Assembly: GCA_963971425.1 (NCBI GenBank)
Contig: OZ020518.1
Coordinates: 14,266,190-14,330,189 of the forward strand
Source of the DNA: Bryoerythrophyllum caledonicum
Taxonomy: Eukaryota > Streptophyta > Bryopsida > Pottiales > Pottiaceae
Direction: 5' to 3'
DNA: 64,000 bases
Below the pieces are notes generated by a model. It was given only the letters and a program-made list of their open reading frames with translations, made no database searches and had not been told where the DNA came from. The translations under genes and the position numbers were made by a program. Position 1 is the stretch's first letter, and each line of letters opens with the position of its first letter. This document shows, one piece after another, positions 34,406 to 46,675 of this stretch.

Positions 34406-34992
34406 ATAATAGATACAAGAAAATCAAAAGGGATTGGCTAGGTGATAATTGGTGTGGCAAGATTTTTGCAAGTTGCCATGCCTAGGCGTTCAACTTGGAA
34501 AGTTGGATGTGTGCCTGCTTTTACTGTGTTGTGCTCTGCAAATGTTCCCATGTGCTCTCCCCACCCTCCCCTTGACCTGGCATGTGCCTCCTGTGGCCAA
34601 CACAGTGCCCTCCTCTCTCTCTCTCTCTCTCTCTCTGCACATCATCACAAAGAAAGTCCACACAATTCAGTCTCATTTTGCAAAAAAAAAAAAAAAAAAA
34701 ACCACCACCCACCAACAGAACACAGAATTGAACTTCTGCGAACAGAACACAGAAGTTTTCTAGGTTTATTTTCTAACAACAAACAAATTTCAACAGAAAA
34801 AAACATCTTCAATGAGTAACGACCAATTGAGCTACTTGCTTTAAAACCACAGACTTATCCATGACGCCATCACCTACAGTAATTTCTCTGTGTAAAAAAA
34901 CCAATAATGTCCACCTACGCGCAACCTCAGCCATTTCCAGATGCCATTTCCAAACTTTACCAAGAGAGTGTTAACTTTCCGACGTGGAATTT
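34406..34992. repeat. Intergenic with CT and A simple repeats
   Basis: A (CT)n run at about 34612-34636 and an A run at about 34681-34700. No gene seen. Confidence 0.6.
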
Positions 34993-35370
34993 CTAGGCAA
35001 TCCGAGTCAGCAACCAATGCATCATCTGAGTCTGGAAGCACGCCCACACACTTGCTCCGAACTCGAGTGCCAAGTTTGCGTGGGCATTGGCCCTCGTGGA
35101 TCTGATCGCAGTCAAAACACTGTCAAGGCTGGTGGCTGAGATGCAGAACGGAAGATTCCTTGTCATAATAGGAATGGATACAAAAATAAATCCCGATTGC
35201 TGAAAGATAGTTCGCTCACATGGAATCACGTTCAGCATCACATCAGACGGCCCATCATAAATAAAATGGTCGATGTGTGGGTTGAAGATTAACATGACTA
35301 GTCCATACCAGGCTATATCATTCTCTAGAGGATATTGTCCTTCAACCCTCTCCGATAATTCGATCACTGT
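34993..35370 (-). CDS. Possible terminal exon, unknown protein
   Basis: On the minus strand a frame of about 124 codons has ordinary amino-acid composition (hydrophobic, Pro, Cys and charged residues mixed), unlike the low-complexity frames around it. It has no ATG at its start, but a ...TTTTCGACAG splice-acceptor-like site precedes it at about 35371-35380, so it could be a last exon whose upstream exons lie beyond, overlapping the BBD promoter region. The stop is at 34993. I do not recognise the protein and find no supporting partner exon, so it may be a relic. Confidence 0.25.
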   Translation of the reverse strand, partial: TVIELSERVEGQYPLENDIAWYGLVMLIFNPHIDHFIYDGPSDVMLNVIPCERTIFQQSGFIFVSIPIMTRNLPFCISATSLDSVLTAIRSTRANAHANLALEFGASVWACFQTQMMHWLLTRIA

Positions 35371-35539
35371 CGAAAATGCAAAGTGAAGGTGGAGTTGTAT
35401 GTCCCGATTAACCCAATACCGCTCTCTTCTAGATTCCAGGGAGGAAATGTAGCCTGTCTGTACATGACGGAGGTGTACTTTTCTGTCGTAAAGCTACTTT
35501 TAGCTAAATTAGTGAGGGTAGAAAGCGAGAGAGGGCGTC

Positions 35540-35857
35540 ATGTGACAAGAGGGTGGCCGATGCGCTCCCGAAACACGCCACCCCGCGCTTCGCTTTCGCC
35601 TCCGCAAGTGGGATCCGCGTTCGCGGCCTTTTCGATCAGCGTCGCTCCCACGCCGATCGGATCGCGCCCCCGGATCGCTCACGACTTAATCCCCTCGCCT
35701 GCCGGAGCTTCACGCACTTGATCCGTCGTTGTCGTTGCAGCACCACGGCCGGTTTCAGCTGCTGCATCTCCTGTATGCTGCGTAGAGGTTGCTGTGGTTG
35801 TGCGCAGTTCTGCAGCATTTTTCTCTCTGATTGCGATCGTCTCGCGGTTTCTTGAAG
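35540..35857 (+). promoter_or_regulatory. BBD gene 5' region and first (untranslated) exon
   Basis: A sudden GC-rich, CG-rich stretch leads into the BBD gene. A donor-like GAAG|GTAGGA at 35857/35858 and an acceptor TTTTAG at 36167-36172 frame a probable 5' UTR intron (35858-36172). The upstream frame at 35553-35855 is probably not coding. Transcription start not determined. Confidence 0.45.
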
Positions 35858-36208
35858 GTAGGAAGTACCGCCGCTTCTTTCTTTCTTTTTCGGTTGCGGC
35901 GCGGTTTTTTTGCTGTACGTTTTGATTTTTTCTTGGAGTTGAGGATTTAGAGTAGAGTAGGAGATAAGTACTTGCTAACTTGTGCTTTAGTTGAGAGATT
36001 TTTGCGTTCTAGTAATTCTGCGAGTTTCAGTTATGTTGCTAGTTTAGAGATTTCGGAATTGTGCGCTTTGTGGAATGTGTTGGAAGGTTTCGATGGAATT
36101 GGAGCGACTTTGTTATGTTTGCTTCGTAGAGTTTTGCGATTTTATCTTGTTTCTGATTGTTTCGAGTTTTAGGCGGGCTGCATTTTCGGAGCGGGAGCAG
36201 TGTTGGAG

Positions 36209-37314
36209 ATGGCAGTACCTGCCGCGACCATGAGCTTGCTGCGCGGCCAGAGTGCGCCGGGGTTTCACTGGAGGAGCGGGCTTGCGCCATGCTCTGTTTC
36301 GTCCGCGCGCGTCTCGCTTCTGAGAACTACAGCTCTGGGAGGTGCCGTCCGCTGTCCTGGCGCGACGAAATTATCAGCGCGATCTTCCACGAGGCGGAAC
36401 TCGAGCATGTCGTTCAACAACGAGAGCATGGCGGAGAACTTCAGTGAGGACGAGGAGGACTACTCAGACGCTTTCATTCTGGACGCGCTGGAGGTGCGGA
36501 GCGGTCCGCAGGGGTGCGTGATCAAGATGCGCGACGGGAAGGTGCTTAAGTGCGCGCACAATACGACCGAGGGCGGCGCCACGCCCGTCTACGCGCCGCA
36601 GCCGGCCATGGTGCTGCAGCTCAACGACGGCTCCAACCTCCTCCTCCCGATCATCGTGCTGGAGCTCCCCAGCACCATCCTCCTCGAGGCTGTGCGCGAC
36701 GTGCAGATCATGCGCCCGACTGTGTACCAGGTCATGACCAAGATGCTTGAGGTTTCGGGATACCGCGCCAAGCTCGTCCGCGTCACGAAGCGTGTCAACG
36801 AGACCTACTACGCCCGGGCATACCTTGTGAAAGAGGGAGACGACGCGGCTCCACCCGTCAGCCTCGACATCCGCCCGTCCGACGCCATCAACCTCGCCGT
36901 GCGATGCAAAATTCCTATCCAGGTCTACATTTCTTCACATTCTCTCTCATTTCACCCGTTCTCATTTCAGCATTTCTTCACATTTCTCCCTTTCCTCAAT
37001 CGTTCTTCATCATCTGCCACGTGCACTCACCCATTCCCGTTTTTTTTCAGGTTAACAAAGAGCTGGCGCTCGGAGACGGCGTCCGCATCGTGAGCGACCC
37101 GGACAAGCTCCCATCCAGCGTCGTCATCAACGGGGAAGTCGTGACTGAGATGGACACGCCTCTTCCGGGTGACTGCCAGGATGCCAAAGAGTTCATCATG
37201 ATCCGGAACATGTATATTGCAGCTGTGGAGGAGCGATTCAACGATGCAGCGAAGCTGCGGGACGAGCTGGAGCAGTTCAGGACAGAGTCTAACACCGAAC
37301 AAAGGCAGATCTAA
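36209..37314 (+). CDS. BBD: Bifunctional nuclease in basal defence (BBD) family protein
   Basis: Two exons, 36209-36922 and 37051-37314, encode 325 residues. The 128-bp intron has GT and a T-rich TTTTTTTCAG acceptor, and the phase is preserved. The length matches plant BBD proteins. The BFN (DUF151) domain spans about residues 85-255, with Ile-Lys-Met-Arg-Asp-Gly, Leu-Leu-Leu-Pro-Ile-Ile-Val-Leu-Glu, Arg-Pro-Thr-Val-Tyr-Gln-Val and Arg-Pro-Ser-Asp-Ala-Ile-Asn motifs. A UVR motif (Glu-Glu-Arg-Phe-x-Asp-Ala-Ala near residue 300) closes the protein. The first 65 residues are Arg/Ser/Ala-rich and could be an organelle transit peptide or a disordered leader. In Arabidopsis such proteins have DNase/RNase activity and act in defence and ABA-related responses. 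ATG 36209 was chosen as the first ATG in frame after a probable 5' UTR intron. Codons are very GC-rich. Confidence 0.9.
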
Positions 37315-38816
37315 ACCCAAAACCTTTTCAAATATTAGGTTAGACTAATTGATGAAGCCTGGATTGTGGCTTGAACAACATTGTATATTTAATTAGGTTA
37401 CTGGATAGTATACATGCCGACCCCGGACAACTTTCATGTACAAATCAGGAGGGGTCTTCACCACCAAGGTTGTCAAGCTGAAGCGGAGATCAACAAGACA
37501 AGGGACAACAACTTCTCCAGAGCCATCTTATATGAAGTAATCATCAATGCATCATCCTGCTCCTATTTGCATTCGGTTCATGTGGAGGTGAAGCTTCAGA
37601 TGTACGTATATAAATATATACTCCATTTAGATTGCTAGAGTAGGTCTAAGGCTTTCGTCTGTGATTTTTTATCTCCTGGTTTTTCTAGTTAGTTTGTGAG
37701 ACAGGATTCCGATTGATTACTTCGATGTACTAAATTCGCCGATACTTTTACACAGTTCTCTGCGGGGTTCTGTGGTTAATTGAAGCCTCAAAATTCTGAG
37801 GAATACTTCCGGGACAATTCGTTTCGGTCCCGTTTATCAATGGATCGACTAACAGGATGGAAGAGTTAGTGTGTGTGGAAATGGCTGCAGCAGTTTGTGC
37901 AGGGGCGAATTAATCTACTATGGTACAGATTCCACAGGTAGTGTTTTTCTTAGTCGATCCGTTGATAAATTCCAGCCAGAAATGAATCTTTTTTCTGTAT
38001 GTTTTGTCTCCTTGTTGAGTTAGTTCATTTTTCTTGTCTGCATGGTTGTAGGCTTCCAATTTCTATCAACTTCTTAGTGCCTCGTACCTTTTACCTTGTT
38101 TCACTTACTGTATCAACAAGATACATATCGCTTTGTCGTATTTCCAAGAACAGTAATTTTGGTCGGTTGTTGATTGACACTTCATTGAGAAATGATTTTG
38201 AAAGTGACTTTTTCTCCTGATGGAAGCAAGTTGTAGACCATGTAAGTTCACCGAAATAACCAATGGTGCTGCAGGTTTGCTCACGTGCAAAGGCCTTCCT
38301 GAGATGCGCAGCTCCGTCACATGATTCATTCCTCGAGTTTGGATCAGTCAGAAAAGTATCAGGCTGGACCTTACAGAAATTGTGCCAGTAAGTTCGCCTC
38401 TCACAATAGATTCCCTTTGCCATCTTCCGTAGGTGTCTCTCACTTTCACTGATACTTTTGCTTTAGCCCATGTTTCCACAGATCTTCGATATTTCATGTA
38501 GGTACACAGTTCAATGTCGAACTACTGCATACCAGAAATAGGTTAGAAGGGAATTGGGAACTGAACTTCATGTATCTATGATGGTTGCATTTAGAACATT
38601 CTTTGTTCACAATGGAAAAATTTACCTCGAGGAATTCCACAAGCTGCCGCATCAAATAAGTGTGATGATGAATAGGTTAACTGTGGAATCCTACACACAA
38701 TCAACTAGGACTCAGAACTGTATAAGAAAATTCATGTTTATTGGAAAAATGAAAAATTAACTTCATTGAATTCTATCAAATCTAATCACAAGTTACAGAA
38801 GATTACTCTAATTGAT
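37315..38816. other. BBD 3' flank
   Basis: Probable BBD 3' UTR, then AT-rich DNA. An exon-like segment at 38275-38387 is listed separately. Nothing else recognised. Confidence 0.4.
38275..38387 (+). other. Exon-like segment (acceptor, open frame, donor)
   Basis: Flanked by GCTGCAG and GTAAGTTC, with an open frame across 113 bp. No recognisable protein similarity. It could be part of a longer BBD transcript or chance. Confidence 0.2.
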
Positions 38817-39235
38817 TTAACCCGTAAAAGCCCAAGGCATTTACCCTCATGAAACACTCCAAAATTGTCATCATCAACAAGTGGCTACGAAATATAACAT
38901 TAAAGTCTAATTTTAGACCTTTAACCGTACAATCTTAAAATAGACATGTATATGAACTTAATATATTAATTTGGTTGCAATCCACCGCACGGATGTGAAG
39001 ATTATAGCCTTTGAAGTGCAAAGAAAAGTATTTTTCCCCCCTTGCATGGCAAGGTCAGCCTACTTTGACTAGGCATAGCTTCTAGTTTTTACATTGAAAT
39101 GTGATCACATCTTTTACCAGTATGACTTATATGTTGTTAGCTATATGTGTGCAAAATTTGAGGTCAATTCAAGGGGTAATAGATGTAGAAACATACACTT
39201 TAGTGACAGGGGGTTTAAATTGATGACAATTTCTA
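38817..39235 (-). repeat. TTAA-family fragment, reverse orientation
   Basis: Begins TTAACCCGTAAAAGCCC and carries the family's CCGCACGGATGTGAAGATTATAG block in reverse. The far end is unclear. Confidence 0.5.
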
Positions 39236-39639
39236 CATAAGTGATATGAAATTGTTTGTTTCATACAGGTTGTTGCATTTGAGAATCCCAATGGTGGAAA
39301 CTTTCAATTTATTTTTTCACTAATTTTAGAAAAAGAAACGAGTCAAATTAGTAAAATCCATTAATGTCATGAATATATGGAATAAATAAAGCATTATGAG
39401 AAAGGGCAGTGTGTGAAATTGGATGGCCAATTCGTCCCGCTGATGACAGCCCTCGCAGCTGGACAAAACAAAACAAAACAATATATATATATATATAAAA
39501 GAAAAAAAATCTCGGCGGGCTCGCTTGTGGCGCAAGACTCTAGCGGGCCAGCTGACGGCTGGTTGTTTGTTGTTTTTTTTAAATTATTTTAATGACTCTT
39601 TTAAAAAAAATTCAAAGCTTTTTCCACTTGGACTGCGTG

Positions 39640-39941
39640 CACAAAAGTTTGGACTCCTTTCCACGCCCTTACTGTCCCAAAATTCTGCCCCTTTTTCTCC
39701 TCAAATTGCATTGGTTAACATGGTTGCCCTCATAGTCCAGACTCCCCATTTTGACCTTTGAAGGCTAATAACTTTTGAACCAAAAGTCCAAAATCATGTT
39801 TGAAAAATTCCCCATATAGATTTCATCAAGGACAATTCAGTGCAAATTTTCATAAGAATCGGAGTATTTTTTCCACTCAAAAGCTACATGCCCAAAATCC
39901 AAAATGTACGCCCCAAGTACACTTGGGCTCTTAGGGGTTAA
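39640..39941 (-). repeat. TTAA-family 5' end fragment, reverse orientation
   Basis: Ends ...GGGCTCTTAGGGGTTAA at 39941, the inverse of the family's left end; includes the Met/Lys-free CCAAAATGTACGCCCC block. An AT repeat and AAAC repeats lie just upstream at about 39468-39498. Confidence 0.5.
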
Positions 39942-40296
39942 GGTAAGCCCCCCCATAACCAACATAAATCCATAGCCAATGCCTATTAAATTGGGGTATA
40001 TCCAACACTCTTCCATCCCATTACCACCAACTCAAATCCAAATGGAGGTTTGCTATTAGTCAAGACCCTTACTTTTGGTCATTGGTTATGGGGGGTACCT
40101 ACTGCTTGCCACCCACTAAACATGGTTGCACAATTTGAAAATTCATAACTAATTCAGTTTTTATCAAAAAAATATGAAATCACTTGGGTTGGAATTGTAA
40201 TTCTATTGGCTATCACTGAAAAATAACAGTATAATTATCTCCTCTCTCCATATATGCACATTCCTTAACTTGTCGGTTTTAGGGGGGCTTACCTTA
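39939..40296. mobile_element. Small MITE with TAAGGTAAGCCCCCC ends (358 bp)
   Basis: Inverted ends TAAGGTAAGCCCCCC at 39939-39953 and 40282-40296. It abuts exactly the terminal TTAA of the preceding fragment. A second internal GGTTATGGGGGG block (about 40084) mirrors CCCCCCATAACC at the left. No ORF. Confidence 0.65.
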
Positions 40297-41225
40297 GATA
40301 CTTCCATCATAATCCCTCAAGGTCCTTGATTAATCCTCACCAAAATCACTTCAAGACTACCCAATTTAATGTAAAGAGAGAAGAGAATTTTTTTTGAAAG
40401 ATCAAGTTTTATTTCTAACCGGCAAATGTTTACCTGTAACAATTTAAAAAGTAATGCTCTTGAACTTTCATAGAATTTGATAGTAGGGATTGGAAGATTC
40501 TAGTGTTGGAAGCAAAAAACAAGATATTTTCTTCCTTATTGCAAGAAGATTAACAAAAAATATATAAGTTAGCGGGTAGAAGCACACTACGCCCTATACA
40601 AATTTGGCGAAAACGGAGGATTTTTTTAAAAAATTGTTTATTTTAAAAACATTTTGGTGGTAGAAATTAACTTGATTATAAATGTAGGCCTAAATTTTTG
40701 GTTATTCAATTCCTTCTTCAAGGAATTTCTAAGGAACTCTAAACTTGAGAGGATGAACACTATGATACTAGAAATTCCTAATTCTGAGTTTATAGTTGTT
40801 TCAACAACAAAATAATTAAAAATATATATTCCTACACATACAATCTTGTAAATTTAATCTTCCAATCAATAGAAGTGCAAAAAAAATCACTTTTTATTTT
40901 TTTAATGGAATTCCTCGTTTTTTAGTGATTTTAGTAAATAAAACCAAATATTAATTACAAATGGCAAATTGCCCTTGGAACCTAGGATCCATTAGTAATT
41001 TCAATCATTCCTTCATAATCGAAAATGTAATTTTCTTCATTTAATTACCCTTAAAATAAATAAATAGTGTTTTTTTTCCTATTTTGTGACAATATGACAT
41101 CAAAAGTTGTACACCCTAGTGTGCTTTCACCCTAGCTGAGGTTATAACTTAGCCGCATTGTAATCTATGAAAGGTGTAACTTATGGGAGGGATGAATGTA
41201 TTAGGTCTTATTATTTTATGGCATA
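40297..41225. other. AT-rich intergenic DNA
   Basis: No gene or clear element seen. Confidence 0.4.
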
Positions 41226-42134
41226 TTAACCCCTAAGAGCCCAAGTGTACGTGGGGCGTATGTTTTGGATTTTGGGCAGGTTCCTACAATTTGGAATTTT
41301 ATTTTTTTTAAAACTCTTCTACTAGATTGAACCTGATAAGAGCTCCATGGAGATATATATATATATATTTTTGGATTCATGGTTTGAAAGTTAGTACACT
41401 CAAAGTTGGAAATGGGGACTCCGGGCAACTCAATTTTCTTGCTAGAAGTCTCTATTGACAATGAGATTTTCCATACATGTCGAGAATATTACGTTTTTCA
41501 AAGATGTCAAAAATTCTTGTCTTTAGTGTAAAAAAAACATTTTTACACATTTTTACACATTTCGGGCAAGCAGGGAAAAAAACTTCATCCTTTTTACATA
41601 AAACCTAGAGATCTTTGTATTTTTCTCTTTTTATCTTTTCTACAATATGTGGTGTAAACCTTCTTATTGACCGTTTAGATTATCATTCTCAAACATATTA
41701 AATTCTCCTAAAAAATCGAGAATTGACCATTTTTGAACCTCCACTCCTTGCACACTTGTTTAGAATATGCTACACCCCTTCTCTACCTCTAAAATTTGTT
41801 GTATACGGAAGTAACATCATACTCAACACAATGGTAAAAGATTTAGACCTTGTGTAGTGCAAAAATTGGATACCAAGTGAAGTCAAATTCTGCTGATCCA
41901 CTCAACGCAAGGAAGAAAATGAACCATTTTCTTGACTTCAAACACTATAGTCTTTCAATCCGTGCGGACAAAGTGTATGAGATTTTGTGAGTATGTTACT
42001 TAGTAAGTCATTATGGAGAACCTACGGTCAAAAGGATAAATATAAGGTTTTATTTCCTTCCTTATTCATTGCACTAGAATCAACAATTTTGAAGTGTTTT
42101 TGGTGTGAAATCGTCACGGGCTTTTAGGGGTTAA
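41226..42134 (+). mobile_element. TTAA-family element, full length (909 bp)
   Basis: Starts TTAACCCCTAAGAGCCC and ends GGGCTTTTAGGGGTTAA. Closely similar to 11390-12318, including ACATCATACTCAACACAATGG and CAATCCGTGCGG. No ORF. Confidence 0.7.
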
Positions 42135-42919
42135 CACAAGAAAGTATAAGAATATCAAGTATGACAATGATATCTACATTTGAATTAAATGTCAGTTTCA
42201 GTAGAGTTTTCCTGAAAGTGCTTCTTGAAGGGGCAAGTCAAGAGGAATATGGTGCCAAACAATATGAGATGTATAAACCGTAAAAAAAAGAGCATGACGA
42301 AATTTCATATCGCCCTTTTCTCCACCAATGAAATGCTTTGCAATTAATGTTCTTGGGCCCTACCCATGCAAGTCAAAGTTCCCCCATAGTACCCTGAGTT
42401 CTCAAAGGGTTGACCAATAGTTCCCCCAAACCATTCCCAAGCCAAGACACCATATGCATGTGGTCCCAGTTACTAACATAAGACCTTAAGATTTGGGGTA
42501 CCTATCCAGTGTATTTTGGTGACTTTCAGGAAAACTCTAGTATATCGAAAACGTGGATGAATGTAAGATTATTTGTTTCCATCAGAATAATTGTGTTGCC
42601 ACCCTAACAGTCTCCAAAATATCATAAAGTACATATAAAACTTGGGTATCATGCAATAAGTGTGGCACTGACATTGTCAAGGAATTTATCCAGCTTGTTA
42701 CTGTTCCTCACCTTCTATCCCATGCTCAGCACATGGGCAACCATGATATACTGTATAATATTTTCTTGATAGCTAGAATTACATTAGAAAAGTGGAGATG
42801 TTTGTAAATTAAGGCGAAGATGGAACCAATGTTGTGTGGATGCCGATTTAGTGGTAGAATGAACAGACACTCTATTTATGACAACCTACCTCTCGAGCTT
42901 TTACTGTTTTTTCCATTTT
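42135..42919. other. Intergenic DNA with a LINE 3' UTR scrap
   Basis: 42850-42885 resembles the LINE 3' UTR (TAGTGGTAGAATGAACAGACAC). Otherwise nothing recognised. Confidence 0.45.
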
Positions 42920-43765
42920 AACCCCTAAAGTCGAAATCGACCAGAATGTGGTCGATCTGACTCTGGTCAGGCTCTCAGTTCCTAAATTTAGATCGTATGA
43001 AGTTACTGTTGTGGAAGATTGTAGATTTTTCCCATACCTTTAAAATGACACCATTCATGCTTCAAAATTCCTCATATTTTAGGAGATATTCACGGTCAAA
43101 GTTTGAAAACACTGTTAGGGCATGCTGAAATCTGCCCAGAACTGCGGTATATGCTCAATTATTCTCAAAATCTGCCCAAAATCAATTAGATCGCAGTAAC
43201 TTCAAAAATTCACCAAAAATTGAGATTTTATTTTTTTTCGAATTGTTTTTTTTGTACATGTAAAAGAGGTAGTAAAGCATGATCTCACCGTTTGGATTTT
43301 CAATCGGATAATTTTTTACATGCCTTTTTAATTGTTGAAAATGGGCATTTGTATTTGTATTTCAGCATACCTCCATGTGAAAAATTAAGCATTTCTTTAG
43401 GTTTTATAGGTCCTATGAGGGTAAAAATTATATGGACATATTCCTTACTCACATAGGAACAAGAATTTGAAGAGCCTCATGTCAATTTCCTTTCAAAATT
43501 GGTTTTTTTGGCCCCCAAAACATTAGTTTTCCATTCTACAACAAGGAAAAAATCTTTTTTTTCAACTTTGAACATTACGATCTCACAAATGGAGAGGAAT
43601 TTGAATCTAAGATTCGGTATGCATGTACATGTACAAGTTAGGTACTAGATCTTACGGTTACATACTCGAAAACTTGTCAAAAGTTAAAAATTTTCACCTT
43701 GCATTGAAAGAGGGCAGTTTTGAGGATTTTTGGCAGTTTTGAGGGCTTTCGACTTTAGGGGTTAA
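42920..43765. mobile_element. TTAA element, second subfamily (846 bp)
   Basis: Ends TTAACCCCTAAAGTCGAAA and its inverse at 43748-43765. The interior differs from the main family, so it shares ends but not body. No ORF. Confidence 0.65.
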
Positions 43766-44363
43766 ACCCATACAGGATCAAGGCATTTAAAAAAAATCTA
43801 CTACATTGGTTAATAAATGTTAAGGCAAACTTTTTAGAACGTAACAATTGGATCTTCTTTTCAACTTATATGAGATGATGTGGTAAAATTTTTGTGAATT
43901 TAGACAGCACCAAAAATAATTGCCCTGAAAGTGAAAAATTTTGTACCTCGCAAGTGCACTTGGTCCTTTAGAGATTGTCTACTAAAACCAACTTTAAATT
44001 TCCACAATCAGCTCAAAAGGGAAAAGGGTGGCTAGGATCAGTGGTACAACATGACCTCTCCATCTTCATTACCAAAGTAGATTTATTTGTAGAATTGACC
44101 AAAGTTATCATAAATTACTATTTATTGTGTGGTGAGATGAAAAAGCATTAAAAAAAATAAAAACCAAATACACTTGAAATGGTATTAAAAAATCTTGAAC
44201 CAGATACAATTCTTTATTACTTGGTTTAAGCTCGGGCTGTAATAAGTCTTTTATGATTGCTCACACATTTCAAAAAAATCAGATTGTGTGAATTTTTTGC
44301 CACACCTATTTTATTATACTATAATAGGTTTGTCTCCATTGCTTTAGTGGAATACGGCAATAA
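43766..44363. other. AT-rich intergenic DNA
   Basis: Nothing recognised. Confidence 0.4.
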
Positions 44364-44984
44364 GGGGCGGTTTACACTATAGACCAAGAGCCGTGACCAA
44401 GGAAAATGGATTAATTCCATGGTCACACTTCATGGTCACACTTCATGGTCACACTTCCATGGTCACACTTCATGAAAATGTCATTTTTAAAGCCCTTAGG
44501 CCTCTCACTAAGTGTAAACCGAACTTGGACCGGGAGGAATGACCATGTACTAAAAAGTGGGTGTGCTGATTTTTTTAATGAATGCCTAAAAAGGGCAGTA
44601 TTGCCTAAAATATCAAAGAAAATAAAACAAGCCAAAAAGACAAAAAGGTGGCCGCCATTGTATCTACAATAACGTTGGGCCCTCCCCAAGAAAAAATTAA
44701 AAAAAATCAATTTAAAAATATTAAAACATCATTTCAGGCCCAGGGTCTCCTCGTTTCAGCAACAAGAGAACCCATTTAGCCTCTCTCACCGCAAATTCCG
44801 GGGGACCCTCCAACATTATCCATTAGGCCTATTTCTAGGCCTTTTGAGGACCTCAACTCCTTTGGTCACTTTTCTTTTTTCCTCGTAGTGTAAACCCAAG
44901 TCATCCCGGGACGAGTTGATGGAGCCAATCATAGATTTTAGAGGGTCATGGGACGAATTCTTGTTCCGTAGTGTAAATCGCCCC
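44364..44984. mobile_element. MITE with GGGGCGGTTTACACTA ends, copy 2 (621 bp)
   Basis: Same ends and body as 33788-34405, flanked by TAA on both sides (3-bp duplication). Confidence 0.75.
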
Positions 44985-45594
44985 TAAGGTGGAGCACCGT
45001 CTTCCATAAGTTTGAGGATTTTGAAATGTCTTTATCAAAAAAATAATAAATATAATGACTTTAGAAACTGAGTTTTACAAGATCTTAAGCACCTTTCGTA
45101 CTAAGCAGTGGAATAAAAAAAAATCTTATCAAAACCTATAAACATGTCTCACACCAATGTACGGTGTCGTTTTTGAACAAGATAAGGTTCACATAATGAA
45201 ATGACCTCTAGATGAAAGATGTTTGTTAAAAAATATTCAATCTAAAAGTGTAAGTCTTGCTAAATTTAAATACATTGTTGTATTCTGAGAGTAAAATACA
45301 TGGCCATATATATGGTCCCTCACAAGCCTTTAAGGGTCAATCCTAAATCATCAATCGTATAAGGGATAACCCTTAAATGTCCAAAGGTGCCGCTGGCGGC
45401 CATAGTATTCTACACGTATATTGTCGTATTTGAACATGATAAGGTTGAGATATTGAAATGACCTCCAAATGAAAATGTTATTTGAAGAATTTTCAATCCA
45501 AAGGTTTAAGTCTTACTAAAGTTGAGTACTTTTTTGGTATTCAAAAAAGTAAAATATGTTCTTGTATATACGGTTCCAAATTGACGTATAAGAG
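44985..45594. repeat. Tandem duplication of about 245-bp units
   Basis: Segments at about 45160-45345 and 45410-45595 share the GAACA(A/T)GATAAGGTT and GAAATGACCTC words in the same order. The tail recurs near 46320-46370, just upstream of the GST gene. Confidence 0.55.
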
Positions 45595-46285
45595 CTAACC
45601 CCTAAAAGCCCAAGTGTATGTGGGTCTTAACCTTGAGCCAAACAAATGAGAATTTTATGTTTTGAAATTTGGGCAGGCTCCTAAAATTAGAATTTTCATA
45701 TTTATTTTTTAAACTCTTATACTAGATTGTCCCTAGTAAGAGCTCCATGGAGATATGTTTATTATTATTTTTGGAATCATGGTTTGAAAGTTAGTACCAC
45801 TCAAAGTTAGAAATAGGGACTTCGGGCAGCTCCAAAATTTTGCTAGAAGTCTGTATCGACATTGAGATTTTCCAAACATATAGAGAATATTACCTTCTTT
45901 GAAATTGTCAAAGTTCTTTTTTGGTCTTTAGCGTAGAGAAACATTTAAACTCAAGTCAAACATTTTTCCACATTTCCGGCAAGCAAGGAAAAAAATTTCA
46001 TCTTTTCTACATAAAACCTAGAGATCTTCATATTTTTCACTTTTTATTTTCTCTACAACAATACGCAGTGTTAACCTTTCTATCGACCATTTAGATCATC
46101 ATTCTAAAACATATTAAATTCTCAAACAAAAAAAACCGTGAATTGACAATTAATTGAACCTCCACTCCTTGCACACTCGTTTTGGATATGCTACACCCCT
46201 TCTCTTAAGGGAGATCCTACGGTCAAAAGGACAAATACAAGGTTTTATTTCCTTCCTTACTCATTGCACTAGAAGTGAGAAATTG
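45595..46285 (+). repeat. TTAA-family element, 3'-truncated
   Basis: Begins TAACCCCTAAAAGCCCAAG and follows the family up to the ...TCATTGCACTAGAA block, then breaks without the right TIR. Confidence 0.55.
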
Positions 46286-46329
46286 CCGCGGTGGGTAACG
46301 GTTAAAGTTTGACCAATTTTTTTTGTAGT

Positions 46330-46675
46330 CTATCAAGCGTAAAATACGCGACCGTATATACGATCCCCGCCGAAATGTACGCGTGGAATACAGGAGATAC
46401 AATCACGAGATACAAAAGACGAGGTCCGCGACGACGCAGCCCCTACATGTCAAGTGTAGGTCGGAGCTTCGGAGGAGGCAGCAGCTGCGACGAAGCGAGA
46501 GCAAGCAAGCGCAAGAGCGAGTGCAGTGCCTCGGAATTGCCGTCTTGGAAACCTGATTCATCAAGCACGTCATCGGGTGCGAACCTCCCGCTGCATTTTC
46601 CCAACACAAACGTCACTAGATCTCGTGCAACAACCGATCGCACAAGTTTGGGGGTGTTTGCAGCGTGCGAATCAG
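46330..46675 (+). promoter_or_regulatory. GST gene 5' region and probable untranslated exon
   Basis: CG-rich sequence contrasts with the surrounding AT-rich DNA. A donor-like ATCAG|GTTTGT at 46675/46676 and an acceptor GGTAG at 47394, three bases before the ATG, suggest a 5' UTR intron (46676-47394). The short frames here are not supported as coding. Confidence 0.4.

Noticed and set aside
34121-34819. Frames crossing the CT and A runs
   Set aside because: Caused by simple repeats.
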